Shown here piece after piece: positions 28,036 to 38,900 of a stretch of 64,000 nucleotides of DNA. Made by a program: the position numbers and the translations under genes. How positions within the stretch are numbered: the first letter of the stretch is position 1; each line of letters opens with the position of its first letter. Source of the DNA: Pseudoalteromonas piratica (GTDB lineage: Bacteria; Pseudomonadota; Gammaproteobacteria; Enterobacterales; Alteromonadaceae); assembly GCF_000788395.1 (NCBI RefSeq), contig NZ_CP009888.1, forward strand, positions 2,810,001-2,874,000, given 5' to 3'. The notes under the pieces were generated by a model that was not told the DNA's origin, did no database searches, and was given only the letters and a program-made list of their open reading frames with translations.

Positions 28036-28179
28036 TCCTTACTACTTCCAATATGCATCAGCACCTTTTTCTAACTTTTTGAATCTTGGACTAATTACCA
28101 ACTTTTTAGTGATTCTGTTTATGTTTGCTAAATGTTAGAGTTAAAGCTCAATATAAATGCAAAATTAACAACAATAACA

Positions 28180-31100
28180 ATGAACTACATCAATACTCTT
28201 TTTTTAGTATTTGCAGCCTTCAGCTTAGTTGGCTGTGGCGGTGGTGACAGCACAGAAGAAAATACCAATATCATTTTTAACTCAGCACCGACCTTATCTG
28301 GTGAACCTGAAAATGCCTATGTAGGTACAGCCTTTGAATTTGCACCTCAGCTTGAAGATAAAGATAACGACCCTATAACGTTAAGTGCAAACAATTTACC
28401 CAATTGGCTCACCCTCAGTGATAACGTGCTTAAAGGGACACCAAGCGAAGCTGATTTAGGCAGTGTGACATTTGATCTTATTATCTCTGATGGCAAAACA
28501 TCTTCAACTCACACATTTAGCCTGCAGGTCATTAATGCACAGGAAACCAATACCGCACCCAGTGTTTCCGGGCAAGTGCCTACAGCTTATGTGGGGAAAG
28601 CGTTTAACTTTACACCAGCTATTAAGGATCAAGAAAACGATGTATTAAGTTTTGCCATTGAGAATACACCTAGCTGGGCTGAATTTGATATTACCAATGC
28701 TAACCTCAGTGGCATACCCAGCACACAAGATATTGGCACATATCAAGATATCATTATTTCAGTAAATGACGGCATCAATAACGTAGATTTCGCCTTTAAT
28801 ATCACAGTAAAATCGGCGTCAACAGTGAATACTCCACCGCAAATTGATGTAACCAATCAAACTACAACAATCGACTCTGACTTTAGCTATACGCCCAGTA
28901 TTAGCGATGCTCAAAATGATTCGCTTATTATGGCAATTCACAATGCACCGGCATGGTTAAGCTTTAATCAACAAACTGGCGAGGTAAGTGGAAAACCAAC
29001 AATTGAACATGTTGGACGTCATTCCGAAATTAAAATAACCGTTTCTGACGGCGAATATAGTAGTAATGGTATTTTCGACATCACAGTGATTGACCCGACA
29101 GTGAGCAATACAGCGCCAATCATTATCGGAACACCAACAGTTGCCATCGCAAATAAAGCATACAGTTATTCATTTAATGTGACAGATAATGAAAATGACA
29201 CGCTTTCTTTTGAGATTCAGAATTTACCCGAATGGCTCACATTTGATGAACTAACCACCTCATTAAATGGTATGCCTACAACCAATCATATTGGTTCACA
29301 TGACAACATCATACTTACAGTGAGCGATGGCAAACTGCAAACTGTGAAAACCTTCTCAATAAATGTTGAAAAAGGTGAACCTGCGAATACGCCACCTGTA
29401 ATTTCAGGTACACCACCTGACGCTGAAGAGAATAAAGCTTATTCATTTATTCCAACAGCGCACGATGTCGATGGTGACACGCTTAGGTTTAGGTTTAAAA
29501 ACCTGCCTAGCTGGGCTCGCTTTAATACGCTTAATGGTGAAATTCATGGCACTCCGAGTTCTAACGATATTGGCACCTTTGAAAACATCGAAATCATTGT
29601 CGATGATGGGCAAGCCAGTGCTAGCATTATCGTAAGCATTACGGTAACTAAAGCCCCTATAACAAATACCCCACCTGAGATTGATGGCGCGCCAAATAAT
29701 GCTATTGTAGGAATTGCATATGAGTTTTTACCGACAGTTAAAGATAATGATGGAGATAAGCTCACATTTACATCAACAAATTTACCTTATTGGCTTAGCC
29801 TAGATCCCAACACAGGCAAACTATCAGGCACAGCAAGCAGTGAAGATGTAGGTACATTTAATAACATTATCTTGACGGTAAGTGATGGTAAAGCCGAGGA
29901 CTCACTGACTCTATCTATTACAGTTGAAGCGGCTAATAATTTACCGACATTGCTGACAACCACAGCGCAAGCACGAGCAGATGAGAGCTTTAGTTTGACG
30001 CTCACAGTTCAAGATACTGATAAGGACCCCATAGAAGTAACACCAATTAACCTGCCAAGCTGGTTGAGCTTTGATCCCACAACCCTATTACTATCTGGTA
30101 CCCCTTTAGAGCAGAATGTTGGCAATGAAGCGCTTACGTTCAACCTCTTTGATGGTAAACAAACCAACCCACAAACTCTCAGCTTAGTGGTTGCTAAAAG
30201 TTGGCTAACCATTGCCATCGAAACAGGCAATGCATTGGTTGTCAAAGACAGTAATACTATTTTGAATGCCGCGATCACTGAGCTGTCATCACATAAAACA
30301 CGTTTTGACGATATAAAATCACAATTATTTAAGCTTAATGATCATGGCGGTGTGCTCAATGCCATTGATTGGGACCCAACCCACGACTCTGCTATTTTGC
30401 AAGGTCAATACCCATTTAACGATACGGTACTCTACACCACCAACTCTAACCAATCTGGCGGACCTGATAGAGTATTACCAATGGCTATTGCAGGCAGCAA
30501 AACGCCCACTTCAGGCAGATACATCGCTTACGGCGGCAACCCATTTAGAAATTCAGTAAATGATCAAATGTTGACGTTTATGACGAACACTTTTGATTGG
30601 TTGACCCAAACCAATACGACCACTAAAAATCAGTTTAATGTTGTACTTAGTCAACTCGACGAAAGCTATTGGTTTAGAGATAGAAGTCTAACCCGAACTT
30701 GGTTTGATACACACTACAGCAATGTATCATACAACCAAGCGGGAGAATGTGATGGTAGTAAGTTAGCGCAGTGTGTAGCCGCAAAACCTGACGTAATAAT
30801 TATTTCTCGCATGCTACGTGATGGCGATAATCAACAGGCTATTCTTGATGCTGTAAGTAACGCGCTAAAACAAAATATTCCTGTTGTTTATATTCAATAT
30901 GATGGCGGCATTGGTGAACATGGCCGAAAACTACTGCAATTACTCAATATCAACCACACAAATGATAACTATTGGTGGAAACTTTTTTTAGATGATTTTA
31001 ATCCAAATACCGTATTTAATACCTTGCCAAACGACATGCAGGCAATCAATACCCTGTTAAATAACTTTAAAGCCGAAGTATTTAATGTTGACTTAACAAA

Positions 31101-32823
31101 TTGTGAAACACGTAGTTGCCCGGATAATTCCAATGTTTACAACGAGTTTTTCGCTGGCGCAGATGTTGTTAAAGCGATGTTTAATGGTTTTGACAGCGAG
31201 AAACGAAATATTTTCAAAAGCTCTGACTATCGCTTAAACAAGTTGCTGATTCTACTTGCTGACCATTATCGTCAAACGGTGAGCTTTCCAATGGATAAAA
31301 TAACCACTGACACCGTTTCATTTTTTAAATCTCTTTATGCCGATTATGCTGTTTACAATGTAAGAGATATCAATCCTATTCAACCAGATATGGGTAACTT
31401 TAGTCGCTCGGATTTCAGCCATATCACGCCAGAGCATGCAACTATTTCGCTCACCGCAAAACCCTATTTCCGCTCAGCGGGCGTCTATGCCTTACCAGGG
31501 CAATCGTTTACTGTTACACGTACAGATAACCAAGCAATCACAACCCATATATTTATCAATACGTTGCGTACTGGCGCAACCCACATATTCAATGAAAACA
31601 AATACAACCGTCCGTATTTGCTGCAAACGCAAAAAATTGAAGTGAAACCCAATGAGTCAGTGACTCTTACTTCGAGTTACGGTGGCCCAATCCAAATTGC
31701 CTTTGATAAAAAAGACGTGGATGTAACGTTTAGTTTTACTCATATTGGCCGTCATCCACATTGGCGCAATAAATCTGACGACGCTATTTTTGCTGAGCGC
31801 ATGGCCAGTGGTGATTATGATTGGGCAGAAATTGCTACTCCTGGCTTTGAAGTACATTCAAAGCTTACAAAATTAGAAGCATCGCTAGCTGGCAGTATTT
31901 GGCCTGTTGCCTCCGACTTTGCCAATGCAACCTCACGCTATACCCACAACTTAGTGCATGTACTTGCGGGCTTTAAAGGTCCTGGCATTGATGTAGAGCC
32001 AGAAATTCACGACTTTGTAACGGCGCGAGGACTTGCCGTAGATACCATCGATATAGTCAAACATATGAATGCAGATCAGCCTACTTGTGGTTGGGGCTGT
32101 AGCGGAAATCCATACGATGCAGGATGGAACTTTAGCCCAACAGGACATGGTGATTTACATGAACTTGGTCATGGTATTGAACGCAGTAGCATGCGTTTTG
32201 AAGGCTATGGTGGTCACTCAAACACTAACTTCTACTCATACTTTAGTAAATCAATTTACGAAGATGACACAGGTGAATCAGCAAGTTGTCAAAGTTTACC
32301 CTTTGAAGCTCTGTTTAATACCTTACAGCAAAGCAAGCTAGCAGCAGATCCAGTTGCCTATATGCAAGCCAACCTCAGCAAAAGCTGGTCAGAGCATCAT
32401 GCGATTTATATGCAATTGATGATGGCTGTCGAGGCAGAAAATACCCTCAACAATGGTTGGTATGTTTACCCTCGCCTACATATTTGGGAACGTGAATATT
32501 ATCGCGCAGATGACTCTGATAGTGCATGGGAAGCAAAAAAGGTTGGCCTTGGTTTTGCCGATTATTCCCGAGCCGACTTATCAAGCATCTCTCGAAACGA
32601 CTGGCTTTATATTTCACTGAGTAATATTACCCAACTGGATTTAACTTCCTGGTTTGAAATGTACGGTTTTTCAGTGACAGACAAAGCCAAAGCGCAGGTG
32701 CAATCAAATGGCTTTAAAAGGTTAGCTGAAGTGTTTTATACCAGTACAGGTACTGGTTATTGCTCAAGCTTAACGCAGTCGTCATTGCCTGTAGATGGCA
32801 AACAAGTTTGGCCACACCTTTAA
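28180..32823 (+). CDS. IMPa-type M60-like metalloprotease lipoprotein with seven Ig-like repeats
   Basis: This is a very large (1547-residue) surface protein. The start MNYINTLFLVFAAFSLVGC gives a lipoprotein signal with the lipid-carrying Cys19; 16 extra upstream codons are in frame but would spoil it. Seven tandem cadherin/He_PIG-like repeats of about 93 residues follow (about 35-669), each with N-(T/N)-x-P-x-I-x-G, W(L/A)xF and G(T/N)xxxIxxxVSDG landmarks. Next comes an IMPa N-terminal-like domain (about 675-1090), a jelly-roll-like region, and an M60-like catalytic region with HELGH at 1327-1331 preceded by SPTGHGD. IMPa of Pseudomonas aeruginosa and its relatives cleave mucin-type O-glycoproteins; activity here is inferred. 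It faces the TonB receptor gene and directly follows 6S RNA. Confidence 0.87.
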   Translation: MNYINTLFLVFAAFSLVGCGGGDSTEENTNIIFNSAPTLSGEPENAYVGTAFEFAPQLEDKDNDPITLSANNLPNWLTLSDNVLKGTPSEADLGSVTFDLIISDGKTSSTHTFSLQVINAQETNTAPSVSGQVPTAYVGKAFNFTPAIKDQENDVLSFAIENTPSWAEFDITNANLSGIPSTQDIGTYQDIIISVNDGINNVDFAFNITVKSASTVNTPPQIDVTNQTTTIDSDFSYTPSISDAQNDSLIMAIHNAPAWLSFNQQTGEVSGKPTIEHVGRHSEIKITVSDGEYSSNGIFDITVIDPTVSNTAPIIIGTPTVAIANKAYSYSFNVTDNENDTLSFEIQNLPEWLTFDELTTSLNGMPTTNHIGSHDNIILTVSDGKLQTVKTFSINVEKGEPANTPPVISGTPPDAEENKAYSFIPTAHDVDGDTLRFRFKNLPSWARFNTLNGEIHGTPSSNDIGTFENIEIIVDDGQASASIIVSITVTKAPITNTPPEIDGAPNNAIVGIAYEFLPTVKDNDGDKLTFTSTNLPYWLSLDPNTGKLSGTASSEDVGTFNNIILTVSDGKAEDSLTLSITVEAANNLPTLLTTTAQARADESFSLTLTVQDTDKDPIEVTPINLPSWLSFDPTTLLLSGTPLEQNVGNEALTFNLFDGKQTNPQTLSLVVAKSWLTIAIETGNALVVKDSNTILNAAITELSSHKTRFDDIKSQLFKLNDHGGVLNAIDWDPTHDSAILQGQYPFNDTVLYTTNSNQSGGPDRVLPMAIAGSKTPTSGRYIAYGGNPFRNSVNDQMLTFMTNTFDWLTQTNTTTKNQFNVVLSQLDESYWFRDRSLTRTWFDTHYSNVSYNQAGECDGSKLAQCVAAKPDVIIISRMLRDGDNQQAILDAVSNALKQNIPVVYIQYDGGIGEHGRKLLQLLNINHTNDNYWWKLFLDDFNPNTVFNTLPNDMQAINTLLNNFKAEVFNVDLTNCETRSCPDNSNVYNEFFAGADVVKAMFNGFDSEKRNIFKSSDYRLNKLLILLADHYRQTVSFPMDKITTDTVSFFKSLYADYAVYNVRDINPIQPDMGNFSRSDFSHITPEHATISLTAKPYFRSAGVYALPGQSFTVTRTDNQAITTHIFINTLRTGATHIFNENKYNRPYLLQTQKIEVKPNESVTLTSSYGGPIQIAFDKKDVDVTFSFTHIGRHPHWRNKSDDAIFAERMASGDYDWAEIATPGFEVHSKLTKLEASLAGSIWPVASDFANATSRYTHNLVHVLAGFKGPGIDVEPEIHDFVTARGLAVDTIDIVKHMNADQPTCGWGCSGNPYDAGWNFSPTGHGDLHELGHGIERSSMRFEGYGGHSNTNFYSYFSKSIYEDDTGESASCQSLPFEALFNTLQQSKLAADPVAYMQANLSKSWSEHHAIYMQLMMAVEAENTLNNGWYVYPRLHIWEREYYRADDSDSAWEAKKVGLGFADYSRADLSSISRNDWLYISLSNITQLDLTSWFEMYGFSVTDKAKAQVQSNGFKRLAEVFYTSTGTGYCSSLTQSSLPVDGKQVWPHL

Positions 32824-32849
32824 TACAACAACCTTTCTTTCAAACAAAA

Positions 32850-32874
32850 AAAGCCCAGTTATAAACTGGGCTTT
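32850..32874 (-). terminator. Terminator of the TonB-dependent receptor gene
   Basis: AAAGCCCAGTT-ATA-AACTGGGCTTT is an 11-bp perfect stem. Read on the minus strand it runs into seven Ts, 46 bases after the receptor stop; on the plus strand there is no T-run, so it serves mainly the receptor gene but could pause transcripts of the metalloprotease. Confidence 0.85.
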
Positions 32875-32919
32875 GGTAAACTTACTTCAGGGAATTTGTA
32901 AGTTTAAACTTTGTTTCGC

Positions 32920-35625
32920 TTAAAAACGTTGAGTGTAATTAAGCGTGAATACGCGGCCGCGCACATCGTATAACGATAGTACAGGTTCACGCGGCGAATC
33001 TGTTCTGCGTGGCGTGTCTTCGTCTAACACATTTAATGCTGCTAATGAGATAGTTGCATCCCAAGGTGCATTGTATGTGTATGTCAGGTTATGACCTGTA
33101 AAAGAATCTAGTGAGTCAAAGATTTGCTTTTCACCATTATCATCTACATAAGAGTCCTCTTGCGACGAAATATAGTATGAATAAAGGTTGATAGCATGAT
33201 CATCCATTGACCAAGTAATATTGGCATTAATTCTATCTTGCGGACGGTAAACATCACCCAATTCGTCTTGACCTAGTTCGATGCCACCTGCCTCATTGAT
33301 AAAGCTGGTTTTGAAGGTAACCATGTGTGACCAGTTAAGGTCAAAATCAATCGAACCTGCTGCGTCAAAATCAAACTTACCGTTTAATGTCATATCAAGA
33401 CCGGCACTTTCACGTACACCAGCATTTGTTAGCGGGCTAATAATTTCATCGACATTGTCACCACGGTAAAGAATGTCAACACCCGGTAAACGCTCTGAAA
33501 TAGGTACATTTGGACCTTCTGTTTCCCAAATTTGGATCTGCATAATTTGGATTAGTTCGTGATCGATAGTATCTACACGACCTTCAACATCAAGTGTCCA
33601 ATAGTCTGCAGAGATTGACCAACCATCAGAAAACTGCCATACGATACCAAAATTAGTGTTATCAGACTCTTCTGGTTCTAAATCTGGGTTACCACCAGAG
33701 CTTGCCCAATATGCTGTACGATAATCACACTCTTCGATGCTAATGCCAGCACGATAACAGCCAATCAGATCAGCTTCGTCGTCATCGTAACCTCTTACAA
33801 CATCACTGTATAAATCAGTCAGTAAAGGTGCTTGGAAACCAGTCCCCACAGAGGCACGTAATAATAAACTCTCTACTGGACGATAGCTGATATTCGCTTG
33901 CGGGTTAAACGTACTACCAAAATCGCTGTAATCATCGAAGCGGCCCGCTAATTTAACTTCCATTCCTTCAATCACTGGAATAGCTAGTTCAGCAAACGCA
34001 GCCGTAATAGTGCGTGAACCAATACCGCCACTACCACCGTTACCACCACTTACATTACCAGCTTCCGCTTGAGCATCGATTTTGCTGTAGTAAGTTTCAC
34101 GTGCATGTGAAGCACCAATGTAAGTCGACATTGCACCTGCTGGCAGTTCTGCTACATCAAATTGCAAACCACCACGAACAGCTGTTTGACTTGAACGACG
34201 GTACTTATCAAAGTTTGCAGATACCGAAGCAGGCGGACGCGATTCTGGATCACGTGGATCCCACCCCTGCCAAACACCATCCGCATCAAATCCACCCACC
34301 GAACTTGAAAGTTGTGGTGTGCTGGTATAGTTAGTGCCCCAAGTGAACGCATCATAACGGGCATAGTTGGCACTTAAGTCCCAATAGACATCACCAAAGC
34401 TGCCATCAAGACCAATCGCTAAATCAAGTGAGTTGTCATTATGATCCGCGGTACGGTCGCCAGCTGAATTCATACGATAGCCAAACCAACCACCAGCTTC
34501 TACTGGCGTTAAGTTAAGTGTTGTACCATCAGATGTGGTAATTGTGCGTGCTGGTAATGCATCATCTACTGGGAACCACGCTGGATCACCCGCTGAGATA
34601 TCAAGGGTATTCTGATTCATCCACATACCACGAACAAACATGGTTGTGTCTTCAGTTAATGAATAGGTAAAGTTCGCCATAATCGAGTCACGGCGTGTTT
34701 CTGGCAGAACTTGAGCCGCTTGTGTCCAATCGTAGCCACAAATTGAATAACTCTCATCAGAAAGGCGTGTTAATGGCCCTACAAATGTGCCTGAACCTTG
34801 CCCATTGTAAACATCACAATTATTTTCTTGGTTAAATGATTGTGTTACCCACCCATTACTCCACTGCTCTAATGCACGACCAGTCGAACTAATACCATGC
34901 CAGTTGTCGATATAACGAGGATCTAAACCTTCTTCTTTCAACTGTGCTTTTGCATAAGGTAAATCTGAGTACAGCACTTGTTCTTCTTTGTAATGTTCCC
35001 ACGCAAAAACAAATGAACTGTTCTCTGAAGAACCACCTGCTGTCAGAGTAAAGCGTTGTGAGTCACCGCCATCGATGGTGTCCGGCGCTTCCACTTTTGC
35101 TGAAAATTCAGCACCTTCATAATCACGCTTTAGAATAACGTTAATTACACCTGCAACGGCATCTGAACCATAAACTGCTGATGCACCATCAGTTAAAATG
35201 TCAATGCGTTCAATTGCCGCTGTTGGGATCATATTTAAGTTAGCAGAGCCACCTGAAACAGGTGATTTAGTCAGTCTAACGCCATCAATGAGTACTAATG
35301 TTTGACGAGGGTCAGCACCACGTAATGCTACTTGCGCTTGAGAGCTGTAGCCATTGTTTGAAGCACCACCAAATGAACCAAAACTGTTTAACGTAGAGTT
35401 TCTTAAAACGTCACTTACTGTCGAAAAGCCAGATAATTCCATATCTGCAGCAGTAATAGAAATTACAGGGGATGCGCCTTCCATATCTACACGTTTAATA
35501 CGTGAACCAGTAACCGAAATACGTTCAACTTGTGCTGCCGCCTCTTCATCTGCCGCAGTAACAGCAGGTGCACCAAGTAAAAGAGAAGAAATTGTAAAAG
35601 GGAGCAGCGCCTTTTTAAAATTCAT
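32920..35625 (-). CDS. TonB-dependent outer-membrane receptor
   Basis: This is a 901-residue TonB-dependent receptor taking up an unidentified substrate. From the start chosen (MNFKKALLPFTIS), a signal peptide ends near AVTA. A TonB box-like ERISVTGSRI and a plug domain follow (about 35-160; VALRGADPRQTLVLIDGVRL, AIERIDILTDGASAVYGSDAVAGVINVI), then a long beta-barrel ending in the terminal aromatic strand FTLNYTQRF. Fourteen upstream codons are also in frame (to 35667); the shorter form has the better signal peptide. The Shewanella/Pseudoalteromonas relatives with this plug are often peptide or oligosaccharide receptors. The leader carries two GTATAC operators like that of the collagenase gene, suggesting co-regulation. 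Confidence 0.9.
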   Translation of the reverse strand: MNFKKALLPFTISSLLLGAPAVTAADEEAAAQVERISVTGSRIKRVDMEGASPVISITAADMELSGFSTVSDVLRNSTLNSFGSFGGASNNGYSSQAQVALRGADPRQTLVLIDGVRLTKSPVSGGSANLNMIPTAAIERIDILTDGASAVYGSDAVAGVINVILKRDYEGAEFSAKVEAPDTIDGGDSQRFTLTAGGSSENSSFVFAWEHYKEEQVLYSDLPYAKAQLKEEGLDPRYIDNWHGISSTGRALEQWSNGWVTQSFNQENNCDVYNGQGSGTFVGPLTRLSDESYSICGYDWTQAAQVLPETRRDSIMANFTYSLTEDTTMFVRGMWMNQNTLDISAGDPAWFPVDDALPARTITTSDGTTLNLTPVEAGGWFGYRMNSAGDRTADHNDNSLDLAIGLDGSFGDVYWDLSANYARYDAFTWGTNYTSTPQLSSSVGGFDADGVWQGWDPRDPESRPPASVSANFDKYRRSSQTAVRGGLQFDVAELPAGAMSTYIGASHARETYYSKIDAQAEAGNVSGGNGGSGGIGSRTITAAFAELAIPVIEGMEVKLAGRFDDYSDFGSTFNPQANISYRPVESLLLRASVGTGFQAPLLTDLYSDVVRGYDDDEADLIGCYRAGISIEECDYRTAYWASSGGNPDLEPEESDNTNFGIVWQFSDGWSISADYWTLDVEGRVDTIDHELIQIMQIQIWETEGPNVPISERLPGVDILYRGDNVDEIISPLTNAGVRESAGLDMTLNGKFDFDAAGSIDFDLNWSHMVTFKTSFINEAGGIELGQDELGDVYRPQDRINANITWSMDDHAINLYSYYISSQEDSYVDDNGEKQIFDSLDSFTGHNLTYTYNAPWDATISLAALNVLDEDTPRRTDSPREPVLSLYDVRGRVFTLNYTQRF

Positions 35626-35737
35626 TTGGTAACCCAAAAAATGTGATTTCATTATATTGTTCGCCATTTATTAAAATAATTTATGTAATTGTGTTAATTA
35701 AGTGAGAGTACATAACACACACTTATTTATATAAAAT

Positions 35738-35750
35738 ATATTGTATACTT
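35738..35750. promoter_or_regulatory. GTATAC half-palindrome, TonB receptor leader (proximal site)
   Basis: ATATTGTATACTT matches the left arm and core of the collagenase-leader palindrome, but its right arm is degenerate. It lies 39 bp from the second, perfect copy, an approximately four-turn spacing that would put both on the same DNA face. Confidence 0.4.
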
Positions 35751-35777
35751 TCTACATAAATAAATAATTTTTTACAC

Positions 35778-35791
35778 TTTTGTATACAAAA
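35778..35791. promoter_or_regulatory. Perfect GTATAC palindrome, TonB receptor leader (distal site)
   Basis: TTTTGTATACAAAA is a perfect 14-bp palindrome about 155 bases before the receptor start codon. It shares the TGTATACA core with the site before the collagenase gene. The remainder of 35668-35969 is AT-rich, with only the efflux-operon terminator recognised. Confidence 0.5.
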
Positions 35792-35926
35792 TATTAATAA
35801 GGGCATATCTTTGGCCGTCGGTTTTTTCTGTTTAATACTTAATTATCAGTTAGATAGCTTTATGTTTCGTGATTAAATGTAATCAACACATTTTTTAAAA
35901 TAGAAAAGTAAAGAAGATGTAAAAAC

Positions 35927-35953
35927 AAAAAAGGAGCCGAAGCCCCTTTTTAA
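35927..35953 (-). terminator. Terminator of the RND efflux operon
   Basis: AAAAAGGAGC-CGAA-GCCCCTTTTT is a stem with one A-C mismatch and A/T flanks, 16 bases after the permease stop on the minus strand. Confidence 0.75.
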
Positions 35954-35969
35954 AATGAAAAATAATTGT

Positions 35970-38900
35970 TTAGGCTGTTTGTTCTTTTGCCATTGTTAAA
36001 TTACGGTACCCTGTTTTTAGCCTTTCAACGATTAAATAGTTTACAGGCACCAAGATTAATGTAATTAAAGTGGCAAACACAATACCAAAACCAAGTGAAA
36101 CCGCCATAGGAATTAAAAACTGCGCTTGAGTTTGCTGCTCAAACAATAACGGCATAAGTCCACAAAATGTTGTAATACTAGTCAGCATAACTGGTCTAAA
36201 GCGCGATACTCCGGCCGTTAACACCGCATCCATTAATGCAAGTCCCTCTTGGCGTCGCTTATTAATATAATCAACAAGTACTAATGAGTCATTTACTACA
36301 ACACCAATTAAGGCAAGCATACCCAATAGACTCATTATGGTCAGTTCCATCGCCATTATCCAATGCCCTAACACCGCGCCAATCATGCCAAAAGGGATCA
36401 CACTCATCACAATCAAAGGTTGGATATAAGATTTAAATGGGATGGCCAATAATGCGTATATCACAAAAAATACAAAGATCAGCGCCCAACCTAACGAGCT
36501 AAACGATTCTCTTTGCTCTTTGGCTTCACCTTCAAGAGAATGACGGACACCAGGATACTTAGCAACTAACCCATCAAGGAAGTCTTTTAATTCAGCTTGT
36601 AAAACCGTCATATTGGTATTGGCTTTTTCGATATCTGCTGTGATGTTCACAGTACGATAACGGTCAATACGGTAAATACTCGATGGGCTTTGCCCTGGCG
36701 TTAATGTCGCGACATGATTTAACGGTACTTGTCCACCACTTGGAGTATTAATTAATAATGAATTTAAAGTGGTTAAAGAGCTGCGCTCATTAAGAGGCAA
36801 ACGCACCATAACCCGAACATCATCTCGGCCACGTTGGATCCGTTGCACCTGTACGCCGAAAAAAGCATTGCGCACTTGGCGAGTCACATCAGTTCTGGTT
36901 AAACCAAGTGTTTTACCTTGTGCTGTGAGTTCTAACTGTAATTCATCTTTACCATCGCTAAGGCTATCAGCAATATCAAACACCGTTGGATACGTTGCTA
37001 ATTGCTTCTTCACCTGATCCGCAACCTCTTGCAAAGTAGCCAGAGACATGCCTGTTAGCTGAACATCAATAGGATCGCTTGAGCGACCAATCTCAGCACG
37101 GAATGTTAAACTTTCAGCTCCCGGAATTTGACCGATTAAGCCACGCCACTCAGATACTAATTCGCGCGAACCAATATCAAGCGTGCGTGATTCTGGCGGT
37201 GTAATCTCAAAACGAACTCCACCCGTGTTTGTCGCCCCACCTCGGCCTCCAGTGGTTGCTAACACATTTATTATGACACTTTCACCTGTTTCAGGGTCTC
37301 GGTATTTTTCGCGTAGAAGCTCTGCTTTACCCGCCATTAAATCGATGTATTTGGCGGTAACCTCAAACGGTGTACCAGTTGGTAAGGTTAGATTTGCACG
37401 CACTGTTTCACTTGGAATACGCGGAAAGAAAATAAACTTAGTCCAGCCACTCATAATCAGCGACAAAATAATGAAGAATACAGCGACAAATAGCGAAACA
37501 GTAACACCTTTGTGACTCACTGCTTTATTCAATAACGGACGATAGTATTTTAGAATGACACGTTCAAACCCATCAGCAAAGTTTTGCTGAAATTGACTAA
37601 ATCGACTTACTTTGCCTTTTTCTTTGCGCAGTTTTAAATATTTAAGGTGAGCGGGTAATACAAATTTAGACTCGACCAACGACATTAATAATACCGGAAT
37701 AACCACCACAGGAATTTGCGCAAATAACGCGCCACGTGCGCCATCAATAAAGGCCAGCGGTAAAAACGCAGCAACTGTGGTTAATATGCCAAACGTGACT
37801 GGGGTTGCCACTTCTTGCGTGCCTTTAATCGCAGCTTCCTCGCCTGATTCCGCACTATTTAAATGGGTATAGACATTTTCCCCAGTAACGATGGCATCGT
37901 CTACCACAATCCCCAGCACGAGAATAAAGCCAAATAAACTCATTATATTTAGCGTAATGCCAAACAGTGGCATCGCTAAAAACGCGCCCATAAAGGACAC
38001 TGGAATACCAATAAAAACCCAGAACGCAATCGCTGGACGCAAAAATAAAGTCAATAAAGCAAGTACTAAAATACCGCCTTGTAATGCGTTTGACGTCAGG
38101 GTAGAAATTCGGTTTTTAACAATTACCGAGTCGTCATCCCAATAGCTAAGCTCATAACCTTGGGGAAGTTTGCTTTGTTGCTGTTGGATGTAGGCTTTTA
38201 CTTTGTCAGCCACTTCTATCGCACTTTGGTCACCGATACGATAAACCTCAATAAATGCCGCTTGCTTACCATTAAAGCGCGTGCGTACTGGAGACTCTTC
38301 AAAATCATCTTTGATATTCGCAACATCAGACAAACGAACTAAAGAACCATCAGATAAACTTTTTACTATAATGCTGGCAAATTCATCTTTGTAATATGCC
38401 TGCCCTTTTGATCGCAGTAAGATATCACCACCGCTTGAACGTAAGTTGCCCGCTGAAATATCGGCACTGGAACGCTCAATAGCATTGCCGACATCAGCAA
38501 TCGTTAACTGATATTGGCGTAACTTATCTTGGCTTATCTCAATTGCTATCTCATAATTTCGCACACCATCGAGCTCAAGTTGTGTCACCCCGGGAATACG
38601 CAGTAAGTCATCGCGCACTTTCTCTGCAAATTCACGGGTTTCCTTTTCAGAATAGCTTCCAGATACTGTGACATTTATTACATCACGTTTACGCTGGGCT
38701 AAAGACACAACTGGCTTTTCGGCATCTGCTGGAAAGGTGTTAATTGCATCAACACGACTTTTAATATCGGCTAACATCTCTCGCGGATCATAGCCAGAAT
38801 CTACCTCAATGGTGATGGATGCCGACCCCTCTGCAGAACGACTGCGAATTTCTTTAATCCCCTCTAAGTCTTGCACTGCTTCTTCTACACGAATGGTAAT

